From Fermentimonas sp. (GTDB lineage Bacteria; Bacteroidota; Bacteroidia; Bacteroidales; Dysgonomonadaceae): a stretch of 40,959 nucleotides of DNA. How positions within the stretch are numbered: the stretch's first letter is position 1; every line of letters begins with the position of its first letter. Positions 33,942-40,959 of the stretch are shown here, one piece after another. The DNA lies in contig JAQUIZ010000009.1 in the NCBI GenBank assembly GCA_028683355.1, forward strand, positions 1 through 40,959. The letters are read 5' to 3'. The notes beneath the pieces are model-generated. The model saw only the letters and a list, made by a program, of their open reading frames with translations, was not told where the DNA came from and made no database searches. The position numbers and the translations under genes are program-made.

Positions 33942-35213
33942 ATGCTTACACTTAAAGTAATAAACGAAAATCCTGAGGAGGTTGTAAACCGGTTATCGAG
34001 AAAAAACTTCGACGCCAAAGACATTGTAGATCAGATAATTGAGCTAGACTCTGTTAGGAGAAACAGTCAAACTTCACTTGATGGAGTTTTATCAGAAGTT
34101 AATTCTATCTCCAAATCCATAGGATCTCTTTTAAAGGAAGGTAAAAAGGAAGAAGCATCAGCAGCCAGAGAGAAAGTAGGCACGCTTAAAGAGTCCGCCA
34201 AAGAGCTTGAGATAAGACTAAAGAGTGCGCAGGAAAAAATAGAGGAATTACTTGTTACTATACCTAATCTTCCCCATGAATCAGTTCCGGAGGGGAAGGG
34301 TGCTGAAGATAACCTGATTGAACGTGCAGGCGGTGTTATGCCGTCTATTACTGAAGATGCTTTACCACATTGGGATCTTGCTAAAAAATATGACCTCATA
34401 GATTTTGAACTGGGTGTAAAGATAACCGGAGCCGGTTTTCCTGTTTATAAAGGAAAAGGCGCCAGATTGCAAAGGGCATTAATTAATTTTTTCCTTGATA
34501 ATGCACGTGATGCCGGATATTTGGAGGTTCAGCCTCCATACGTTGTAAATAGCGATTCAGGATTTGGAACCGGTCAGCTTCCCGATAAAGAGGGACAAAT
34601 GTATCATGTTGGAATTGATGACCTTTATCTGATTCCTACAGCTGAAGTACCGGTAACCAATATTTACAGGGATGTTATACTGGATGACAAGGAGTTACCT
34701 GTAAAAAATACGGCATACTCAGCATGCTTTAGAAGAGAAGCCGGTTCTTACGGAAAAGATGTACGCGGTTTAAACCGACTGCACCAGTTTGATAAGGTGG
34801 AGATTGTTTGCATAGATAAGCCTGAAAACTCTTATGAACGACTGGATGAAATGGTTTCTTATGTGCAGACACTGGTAGAAAAACTGGAACTTCCCTGGCG
34901 TATTCTTCGTTTATGTGGTGGTGATATTAGTTTTACTTCTGCACTGACATTCGACTTCGAGGTGTATTCTGCGGCACAGGAACGCTGGCTTGAAGTGAGT
35001 TCTGTTTCTAACTTTGAAAGCTATCAGGCAAATCGACTGAAATGCCGCTATCGTGATGAAAACCGTAAAACTCAACTTTGCCATACGTTAAATGGCAGTG
35101 CGCTGGCACTTCCACGTATTTTGGCAGCTTTACTTGAGAATAATCAAACATCTGAAGGCATCAGGATACCTAAAGCACTGGTTCCTTATTGCGGATTTGA
35201 AATTATCGACTAA
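33942..35213 (+). CDS. serS: serine-tRNA ligase
   Basis: Charges tRNA-Ser with serine. It has 423 residues, the usual length. Seen: the N-terminal antiparallel coiled coil that contacts the tRNA long arm (residues about 30-105), then the class II core with HWDLAKKYDLIDFELGVKITGAGFPVYKGKGARLQRALINFFL, PPYVVNSDSGFGTGQLPDKEGQMY, LIPTAEVPVTNIYRD, motif 2 CFRREAGSYGKDVRGLNRLHQFDKVEIV, and motif 3 LNGSALALPRILAALLENNQ. It is convergent with cinA with a 29-base gap. Confidence 0.98.
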   Translation: MLTLKVINENPEEVVNRLSRKNFDAKDIVDQIIELDSVRRNSQTSLDGVLSEVNSISKSIGSLLKEGKKEEASAAREKVGTLKESAKELEIRLKSAQEKIEELLVTIPNLPHESVPEGKGAEDNLIERAGGVMPSITEDALPHWDLAKKYDLIDFELGVKITGAGFPVYKGKGARLQRALINFFLDNARDAGYLEVQPPYVVNSDSGFGTGQLPDKEGQMYHVGIDDLYLIPTAEVPVTNIYRDVILDDKELPVKNTAYSACFRREAGSYGKDVRGLNRLHQFDKVEIVCIDKPENSYERLDEMVSYVQTLVEKLELPWRILRLCGGDISFTSALTFDFEVYSAAQERWLEVSSVSNFESYQANRLKCRYRDENRKTQLCHTLNGSALALPRILAALLENNQTSEGIRIPKALVPYCGFEIID

Positions 35214-35242
35214 ATAAGGTTACTCTTGATATGAAATATACT

Positions 35243-36472
35243 CTAGCTTCTCAGCATTTTGAGAAGCTGGAAAATAGCAGTATTAGCTGTTCTCTCGATA
35301 TTTTCTCTGCGACTCCTGCCAACATTATATTCACGTGCTACAACCTCACTGTTGTATAATGTTGCAATCCAGACAGTTCCGACTGGTTGGTTTTTTGTTC
35401 CGCCATCAGGCCCCATAATTCCGGATACAGCTATACTGCAATTTGTATGAAGCTTTTTGGCTACTGTAAGGGCCATCTGCTCTACAACTTCCCGGCTCAC
35501 AACTCCCTTAGATTCAATAGTTTTTTTATCAACCTCGAGTAGTTCTTCTTTAATTAGATTGTTATATGAAATAATGCTGCCAAGGTAATAATCAGACGAT
35601 CCGGGAACAACAGTAATTTTATGTGAAATGAATCCACCGGTGCAACTCTCGGCAGTGGAGACTGTGAGATTTTTTTTACGAAGTTTTTCTCCAAGGATTT
35701 CCTCAGGCATTTTTTCACCTTTTGATACGAAATTAGGGCCAAGTAACTTCTTTAATTTTAGCGCCTGTTGCTTTATTTCAGGTTGATGCTCTACACCCCA
35801 AACGGATAATCTTAGTCTTATATAACCAAGTGATGGCAGATATGCGAGAGAAAAACCTTTAGGAAGCTGTAACTCGAATTCTGCAAGCTGAGTTGCTAAA
35901 GCAGACTCGGTGATACCGTTTACTATGAAAGAGCGACTAAGATATTCAGTCGCCTTAAATTTTTCCTGAAGGCGTGGAATTATATCCTCCTGCATTGTAT
36001 TTTTCATTTCAAAAGGTACACCAGGCATGGACACCAGGACCTTCCCATCTTTTTCAAACCAAAGTATCGGTGCAGTACCAAGTTTATTCTGGATAACAGT
36101 ACAATTTACAGGAACATAGGCCTGTTTTTTGGTAAGCTGATTCAATGAAATATTCCTCCTGAGAAAAATCGACTCTATATTTTGAAGAACTTCATCATTC
36201 ATTACCAGAGCAGTGTGAAAATATTGACAAAGCGTATGTTTGGTTATGTCATCATTCGTTGGTCCGACACCGCCGGTAAGCAGTAATATTTCAGCTCTTT
36301 CAAAAGCTATGTCAATTGCTTTAATTATGTCTTCAGACTGATCACCAATGGAAGTAATGGCTTCTATGTCGAAACCATACTGAGTCAACTTACGGGCCAT
36401 CCATGCTGCGTTAGTATCTACTATCTGCCCAATAAGTATCTCATCTCCAATAGTTATAATTTCTACCTTCAT
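35243..36472 (-). CDS. cinA: CinA: competence/damage-inducible protein, nicotinamide-nucleotide amidase type
   Basis: A 409-residue two-domain protein. The N-terminal part (residues 1-170) is a MoaB/Mog-like domain: MKVEIITIGDEILIGQIVDTNAAWMARKLTQYGF and LLLTGGVGPTNDDITKHTL, with LVSMPGVPFEMKNTM. The C-terminal part (about 250-405) is the PncC-type amidase: LTVSTAESCTGGFISHKITVVPGSSDYYLGSIISYNN, ESKGVVSREVVEQMALTVAKKL, IAVSGIMGPDGGTKNQPVGTVWIA. It probably recycles nicotinamide mononucleotide for NAD and/or acts on ADP-ribose. A stem (AGCTTCTCA with TGAGAAGCT) lies at its 3' end without a T run. Confidence 0.95.
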   Translation of the reverse strand: MKVEIITIGDEILIGQIVDTNAAWMARKLTQYGFDIEAITSIGDQSEDIIKAIDIAFERAEILLLTGGVGPTNDDITKHTLCQYFHTALVMNDEVLQNIESIFLRRNISLNQLTKKQAYVPVNCTVIQNKLGTAPILWFEKDGKVLVSMPGVPFEMKNTMQEDIIPRLQEKFKATEYLSRSFIVNGITESALATQLAEFELQLPKGFSLAYLPSLGYIRLRLSVWGVEHQPEIKQQALKLKKLLGPNFVSKGEKMPEEILGEKLRKKNLTVSTAESCTGGFISHKITVVPGSSDYYLGSIISYNNLIKEELLEVDKKTIESKGVVSREVVEQMALTVAKKLHTNCSIAVSGIMGPDGGTKNQPVGTVWIATLYNSEVVAREYNVGRSRRENIERTANTAIFQLLKMLRS

Positions 36473-36568
36473 ATGAATTTTTTTATCATAATGACTACAA
36501 AATAAGTTATTATCTTTCAGAAAAAGAAAAAAGGAGTCTGTTTATTTTTTTTATCTGATGGATTGTTA

Positions 36569-36576
36569 TATCTTTG
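36569..36576 (+). promoter_or_regulatory. candidate -7 box of the L31 gene
   Basis: TATCTTTG, an exact consensus match, 40 bases before the ATG at 36617; upstream is T-rich without a clear TTTG. Confidence 0.5.
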
Positions 36577-36616
36577 CCAACCGAAAATTGCCAATAATAT
36601 AAACAGAAGGTAAAAA

Positions 36617-36874
36617 ATGAAAAAAGAGATTCATCCCGATAATTATCGTCCGGTGGTTTTTAAAGATATGTCGAACGAAGAGATTTTTATTTCAAGATCT
36701 ACAGTTAACGCAAAAGAAACTATTGAGGTAGACGGTGTTACATATCCGTTAGTGAAGCTTGAGATTACAAGTGCTTCTCATCCTTTCTACACAGGAAAAC
36801 AAAAACTGGTGGATACAGCCGGACGTGTTGATAAGTTCATGAGTCGTTACGGAAATCGTAACAAGAATAAATAA
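36617..36874 (+). CDS. rpmE2: 50S ribosomal protein L31, type B
   Basis: An 85-residue ribosomal protein. Seen: [20 protein letters not shown] at the start and the [21 protein letters not shown] signature. It lacks the CxxC zinc motif of the zinc-binding L31 form, so it is the zinc-independent (type B) version, the form usual in Bacteroidota. It is followed by a strong terminator and stands alone. Confidence 0.97.
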   Translation: MKKEIHPDNYRPVVFKDMSNEEIFISRSTVNAKETIEVDGVTYPLVKLEITSASHPFYTGKQKLVDTAGRVDKFMSRYGNRNKNK

Positions 36875-36897
36875 AACCGGGAACAGGTATTTAATTA

Positions 36898-36934
36898 ATA
36901 GCGGCGGCCTTTATGGGCTGCCGCTATTTGTTTT
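36898..36934 (+). terminator. intrinsic terminator after the L31 gene
   Basis: A 12-base-pair GC-rich stem (ATAGCGGCGGCC with GGCTGCCGCTAT, one G-T pair), 6-base loop, then TTGTTTT. It lies 24 bases after the stop. Confidence 0.88.
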
Positions 36935-36968
36935 ATGCAATTATGTATGATTTTAAAGCAAATTTGTC

Positions 36969-36976
36969 TATTTTTG
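36969..36976 (+). promoter_or_regulatory. candidate -7 box of the DUF4105 gene
   Basis: TATTTTTG fits TAnnTTTG, 71 bases before the ATG at 37048. No -33 box at the right spacing. Confidence 0.35.
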
Positions 36977-37047
36977 TCACCCATACTGGTTTGCCATTAA
37001 TAATAACATGGAAAAAAACAATGTATAAAGGTTAATACATCTGCACA

Positions 37048-38304
37048 ATGAAAAAAATAGATTACACAATAATGCTCTTGATTATCCTGTTTTTTTGCAG
37101 TAAGACAAATGCCCAGGTGATACTCCATGACAGCACAAAAGTGAGTCTACTGACTGCTTCTCCATGGAATGGCGCTGTTTATGCTCTTTTTGGCCATACT
37201 GCAATTCATGTACAGGATAATTCTACAGGGGTTGATGCTGTTTTTAATTATGGTTATTTTGACCCTTCTCAACCTCATTTCATATATAATTTTGTAAGAG
37301 GAAAGACCGATTATATTTTAGGAGTTGACACATTTAATGATTTTATATCTGAATATTCGTTTAAAGGACAACAGGTAACAGAACAGACTCTAAACCTTTC
37401 CAAAACAGAGAAACAGCAGCTTTACGAAGCTTTATATATTAACGCTTTAGCAGAAAACAGAGGATACAGATATAATTATTTTTACGATAACTGTGCAACT
37501 CGACCAAGGGATATGATCGAGAAATACACGATATCAACAATACAGTATCCCGAAACAGAAAAGGAGCAATCTTACCGTGACCTGCTGCACGAATGTCTTA
37601 AAGATTACCCTTGGGTAGAATTTGGCATTGATCTTTTAATAGGTAGTGAAGCAGACCGGATCATTGATGTAAGGGAGAAAATGTTTATACCTGCTTACTT
37701 AATGAATTCTTTTGAAGGTGCAGCATTTCAAGCGAATGACTCTCTGAAAAGTAATCTGGTGAGTGACTCTAATATCATTTTAGAACTAAACAGCGAGCGA
37801 AATAATCCAGGAAACAGGACTTTTCTCACACCTGTTGTTGCTGCAATTTTATTGCTTATAATTACAATTTTTGTATGTCTAAACCAGGCATTTAAATTAA
37901 ACAAGACTAGAATACCAATATTATTCGACACTATACTTTTTGGGATTGCAGGACTTGCAGGTACAGTAATATTTGTACTGATGTATTTTTCGGAACATCC
38001 TGCAACAAATCCAAATTGGAATTTTGCATGGATTAATATTTTTGCGCTTATTGCAGCGATTTTATTTTGGGTAAAACCGGCTAAGAACATCGTTTATTTC
38101 TATCATTTCATTAACTTTGTAGTCCTGACTCTTTTTCTTTTATCCTGGTGGCTCATACCACAGAATCTGCCTGTCGCGACAATATTTTTCTCATTGTCTC
38201 TTTGGGGGAGATCGGGCACAAATTTATTAATGTTGAGAAAAAAGAGACTTGTAAACAGTCGCTTTACTTCAAGCAGATACATGAAGGCGGGTTGGGGACA
38301 GTAA
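37048..38304 (+). CDS. DUF4105 / Lnb-like membrane protein, candidate lipoprotein N-acyltransferase
   Basis: A 418-residue protein with a signal peptide or anchor (residues 5-23, ending NAQ), a periplasmic domain (about 24-260) and four or five hydrophobic segments at about 268-405. The periplasmic domain fits DUF4105: LLTASPWNGAVYALFGHTAIHVQD with His50, FNYGYFDPSQPHFIYNFVRGKTDYILGV, and RYNYFYDNCATRPRDMIEKY with Cys149. In the Lnb family, known from Bacteroides, a Cys/His pair in this domain is thought to N-acylate lipoproteins, replacing Lnt. This domain order (soluble, then membrane) and the Cys/His pair support that role, which stays an inference. It is followed by the phosphatase-like gene after 28 bases. 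Confidence 0.85.
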   Translation: MKKIDYTIMLLIILFFCSKTNAQVILHDSTKVSLLTASPWNGAVYALFGHTAIHVQDNSTGVDAVFNYGYFDPSQPHFIYNFVRGKTDYILGVDTFNDFISEYSFKGQQVTEQTLNLSKTEKQQLYEALYINALAENRGYRYNYFYDNCATRPRDMIEKYTISTIQYPETEKEQSYRDLLHECLKDYPWVEFGIDLLIGSEADRIIDVREKMFIPAYLMNSFEGAAFQANDSLKSNLVSDSNIILELNSERNNPGNRTFLTPVVAAILLLIITIFVCLNQAFKLNKTRIPILFDTILFGIAGLAGTVIFVLMYFSEHPATNPNWNFAWINIFALIAAILFWVKPAKNIVYFYHFINFVVLTLFLLSWWLIPQNLPVATIFFSLSLWGRSGTNLLMLRKKRLVNSRFTSSRYMKAGWGQ

Positions 38305-38332
38305 ATAATCTAAGATAAGGACTAATTTTTAA

Positions 38333-39916
38333 ATGTTTAGAATAATAACTTCAATTGTCGCTTTTTTATCTATTACAGCGATATTTGCACAAAACCCTAC
38401 AGGTGAGGTACCTAAGTTAGTAGTTGGTATAACTATTGATCAGCTTAGAGGTGATTATCTTGAGATGTTCAAACACACTTTTGGCAACAAAGGGTTCAAC
38501 AGACTGCTGAACAACGGGCTTGTATACAAAAACGTGAATTATGACTTTCCCAATCTCGATAAGGCGTCAACAATAACATCAATTTTTACCGGAGCAAACC
38601 CATCATATCATGGAATTACAGCAGAAAACAAATATTTGCTGAATAATAATCTTGAGATCTCTTCTTTTCACGATGACAACTATCTTGGTAATTTTACTAC
38701 AGAAAAATTATCGCCGCTACCAATCAGGGTTTCAACAATTGCAGATGAACTTAAAATTGCTTCCGGGGGCCAATCTGATATTTTTGCTTTTGCCCCGGAT
38801 GCGTCTCAGGCTATGGCCTCAGGAGGACATGCTGCAAGTGGTGCATACTGGATAGAAAATGAAGATGCCAAGTGGGCAACAACAACATTCTATAAAACAA
38901 GACAGCCTGTAGTTGATCAATTTAACCGTAGTCAGCAGTCTCTGACTTATACAATAAACAGTCTTTCATGGAAGCCTGCACTGCCAATAGAAAATTATAA
39001 TGCATTCCCATATACTAAAAACAGGTTCAATTTTCAGCATTTTTTCGGCAACAACATTAAGGACAACGTAAAGAAATTTAAAGAATCGCCATACGTGAAT
39101 AAAGAGGTTAACGATATGGCAATAAGGGTTTTGGAGTCAAATTCATTGGGAACCAGATTGAACCCAGACTACCTGGCTGTTACATTTTATGCGGGTAATT
39201 TTTCTGAGGCACTTGATAAAAACTACTCAATTGAAATACAGGATACATACTATAGGCTAGATCATGAAATTGCCAGGCTCCTGGATAAAATTGATGAGTT
39301 AGTTGGATTAAACAATGCACTTATTTTTGTTGTATCAACAGGCTATTTTAATGATCAGGAAATTATCCCGGAGGGAATGGTTACCTCGGGTGGTTCTTTT
39401 TATCCCGACAGGAGCCAGGCATTGTTAAACATGTATCTGATGGCTCTATATGGCAGAGAGCAATGGATAAAAAAATATTATAATGAACAGTTCTTTTTTG
39501 ATAGAAAACTTATAGAAGATAAGAAAATTGACCTGATTGAATTTCAGCAAAAAGCAGCTGAATTCCTGGTGCAATCGGCAGGAATTCAAGATGTCACGAC
39601 TTCTTATCAAATGCTGCATGGTGCATACAACCAAACTGTTCAATATTACAGAAACGGTTATTATAAGGGTATATCAGGTGATCTCTTTTTAGAGCTGCAA
39701 CCCGGCTGGCAGATTGTTGAACAGGGAGTTACTGATCATGAAAGAGTACGTAATAATGCAATTACATCGCCCGCTATATTTTTTGGCAAAGACATAAAGC
39801 CTCAGAAAATCAATCGTACTATTGAAGTTACTGAAATAGCTCCAAGTGTTTCGTACAGGCTGCGAATACGTGCACCAAACGCAGCTCTAGGTGATATTCT
39901 GGAAGAGCTTTTTTAA
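38333..39916 (+). CDS. PafA-like alkaline phosphatase superfamily protein, predicted inactive
   Basis: A 527-residue exported protein (signal peptide 1-20, ending IFAQ) with the overall layout of PafA-type alkaline phosphatases: PKLVVGITIDQLRGDYL (Asp36), KGFNRLLNNG, IFTGANPSYHGI, HAASGAYWIENE, DYLAVTFYAG, QDTYYRLDHEIARLLDKID, LIFVVSTGYFND and a C-terminal AIFFGKDI with TEIAPSVSYRL. By my hand alignment the nucleophile Thr position is Lys77, the metal-ligand Asp/His pair is Asn289/Ala293, the DH pair is Gly337/Tyr338, and the substrate-binding Lys/Arg are lost. Asp36 alone remains. It is therefore probably a pseudo-enzyme with a structural or binding role. It sits between the Lnb-like gene and secA. 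Confidence 0.85.
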   Translation: MFRIITSIVAFLSITAIFAQNPTGEVPKLVVGITIDQLRGDYLEMFKHTFGNKGFNRLLNNGLVYKNVNYDFPNLDKASTITSIFTGANPSYHGITAENKYLLNNNLEISSFHDDNYLGNFTTEKLSPLPIRVSTIADELKIASGGQSDIFAFAPDASQAMASGGHAASGAYWIENEDAKWATTTFYKTRQPVVDQFNRSQQSLTYTINSLSWKPALPIENYNAFPYTKNRFNFQHFFGNNIKDNVKKFKESPYVNKEVNDMAIRVLESNSLGTRLNPDYLAVTFYAGNFSEALDKNYSIEIQDTYYRLDHEIARLLDKIDELVGLNNALIFVVSTGYFNDQEIIPEGMVTSGGSFYPDRSQALLNMYLMALYGREQWIKKYYNEQFFFDRKLIEDKKIDLIEFQQKAAEFLVQSAGIQDVTTSYQMLHGAYNQTVQYYRNGYYKGISGDLFLELQPGWQIVEQGVTDHERVRNNAITSPAIFFGKDIKPQKINRTIEVTEIAPSVSYRLRIRAPNAALGDILEELF

Positions 39917-39973
39917 GGTTAAAGCTATAACCTACTGACAATTAAAGAAATAAAAAAAATTCAACATACTACT

Positions 39974-40959
39974 ATGGGATTTAACAAAATAATATCAAAA
40001 ATATTTGGTAATAAAGCACAGCGTGACTTGAATGAAATCAATCCGACTGTGAAAAGGATAAAAGAAGTATACCCCGAGATTGAGAAACTTTCAAATGATG
40101 AACTTAGAAATAGAACGAAAGATCTGGAAAGGCAGATCAGGGATTATGTTTCTGATGAGAAGCTGCAGATAGAACAACTTAAGGCCGGTTTAGAGGAAAT
40201 TGAACTCAGTGAACGTGAAACTATCTGGAATCAAATTGATAAACTTGAGAAAGATATAACTGAAAAGTATGGAAAAGTGCTGGATGAAATACTTCCTGTG
40301 GCTTTTTCTATAATGAAAGATACTGCTAGGAGGTTTACACAAAATAAAGAGATTATAGTTACTGCTACCGATTTTGACAGGGATCTGGCTGCAAATCACG
40401 ACTTTGTAAGTATAGAAGGCGATAAAGCTGTTTATAAGAACAGCTGGATAGCAGGAGGTAATGAGATCACATGGGAAATGATTCATTATGACGTTCAACT
40501 TTTTGGTGGTGTTGTTTTACATCGGGGTAAAATTGCTGAGATGGCTACCGGAGAAGGTAAAACATTAGTTGCTACACTCCCTGTCTTCTTGAATGCACTT
40601 ACTCATGAAGGTGTACATATTGTAACCGTAAATGATTATCTGGCTAAACGTGACTCTGAATGGATGGGTCCTATGTATATGTTTCACGGACTGTCAGTTG
40701 ACTGCATAGATAAGCATGAACCAAACTCAGATTCACGCCGAAAAGCTTATGAAGCTGATATTACTTTCGGTACAAATAATGAATTTGGATTTGATTATCT
40801 GAGAGATAACATGGCCGTTTCTCCAAAAGACTTGGTTCAGAGAAAGCATAATTATGCAATTGTTGACGAGGTTGACTCGGTTTTGATTGATGATGCCCGT
40901 ACACCTCTTATAATATCTGGACCTGTGCCAAAAGGTGACGATCAGCTTTTTGATCAGTT
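39974..40959 (+). CDS. secA: preprotein translocase ATPase SecA, N-terminal part
   Basis: The first 328 codons are visible; the gene continues past the window. SecA drives protein export through SecYEG with ATP. Seen: [52 protein letters not shown], the Walker [21 protein letters not shown] with GEGKT at residues 193-197, [39 protein letters not shown], and [20 protein letters not shown] (DEVD Walker B). Compared with E. coli SecA, where GEGKT lies near residue 105, there is about 90 residues of extra helical sequence before it, a feature of SecA in this phylum. ATG 39974 is the only sensible start. Confidence 0.97.
   Translation, partial: MGFNKIISKIFGNKAQRDLNEINPTVKRIKEVYPEIEKLSNDELRNRTKDLERQIRDYVSDEKLQIEQLKAGLEEIELSERETIWNQIDKLEKDITEKYGKVLDEILPVAFSIMKDTARRFTQNKEIIVTATDFDRDLAANHDFVSIEGDKAVYKNSWIAGGNEITWEMIHYDVQLFGGVVLHRGKIAEMATGEGKTLVATLPVFLNALTHEGVHIVTVNDYLAKRDSEWMGPMYMFHGLSVDCIDKHEPNSDSRRKAYEADITFGTNNEFGFDYLRDNMAVSPKDLVQRKHNYAIVDEVDSVLIDDARTPLIISGPVPKGDDQLFDQ

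Noticed and set aside
35245..35268. Perfect stem AGCTTCTCA/TGAGAAGCT between serS and cinA as a terminator
   Set aside because: No T run on either strand and it lies inside the end of cinA; it may still be a weak structure, but is not a supported intrinsic terminator.
40190..40498. Minus-strand 102-residue frame
   Set aside because: It is the shadow of secA, whose frame is clear and continues to the window end.
1..40959. tRNA, rRNA, riboswitch or CRISPR features
   Set aside because: No cloverleaf with a TTC-loop motif, no known leader structure before gcvP, panB, pheS or serS, and no spaced direct repeats of CRISPR type were found by eye; a covariance-model scan would be decisive.

Overview
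The window is about 41 kb of a low-GC chromosome from a member of the Bacteroidota, most likely order Bacteroidales. The evidence is the family content (DUF3467, DUF4831, DUF4105/Lnb-like and DUF4382 proteins, class 1B PyrK/PyrD, type B L31, a SecA with a long N-terminal insertion), signal peptides ending in AQ or GQ, and the recurrent Bacteroidota promoter -7 box TAnnTTTG before many genes. I found no tRNA, rRNA, CRISPR array, insertion sequence or prophage block. This is mainly a housekeeping region with several envelope proteins of poorly known function.

Layout. 1-916 is the 3' part of pntB. 1088-4223 holds a DUF3467 protein and cydAB (cytochrome bd oxidase). 4295-9460 holds a DUF3298 lipoprotein, rsmG, a metallo-beta-lactamase-fold hydrolase and gcvP. 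9478-11688 holds three small lipoprotein genes (unknown, DUF4382, SPOR). 11791-15633 holds a PhnP-like hydrolase, a secreted Tyr/Trp/Gly-rich low-complexity protein and a FadL/OmpP1-type outer-membrane protein. 15757-19588 holds panB, an orphan HsdR-N nuclease-fold protein, AMP nucleosidase, holA and a secreted glutathione peroxidase. 19589-20289 is an AT-rich gap with many inverted repeats in front of a small XRE regulator. 20882-24770 holds an amino-acid permease, a methyltransferase with a signal peptide and pyrK-pyrD. 24904-28198 holds asnA, ung and a stand-alone sufB. 28400-32117 holds a YceI protein, a second DUF3298 lipoprotein, a DUF4831 protein and pheS. 32259-36874 holds tilS, a 45-residue membrane protein, serS, cinA and type B L31. 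37048 to the end holds a DUF4105/Lnb-like acyltransferase candidate, an alkaline-phosphatase-fold protein that has lost its active site, and the start of secA.

How the genes fit together. PntB, CydAB and PyrK/PyrD serve redox and respiration. GcvP, PanB, AsnA, Amn and PyrD serve amino-acid, vitamin and nucleotide metabolism. PheS, SerS, TilS, L31 and RsmG serve translation. HolA and Ung serve DNA replication and repair. The last three genes look like an envelope or secretion cluster.

The points most worth a second look are the predicted pseudo-phosphatase beside secA, the inverted-repeat array before the XRE regulator, the secreted YWG-rich protein paired with a FadL-type barrel, a 36-bp-arm hairpin repeat at 22901-22999, an exported SAM methyltransferase behind an 18-bp perfect palindrome, and sufB without sufC/D. 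No complete new defence or mobile system is visible.
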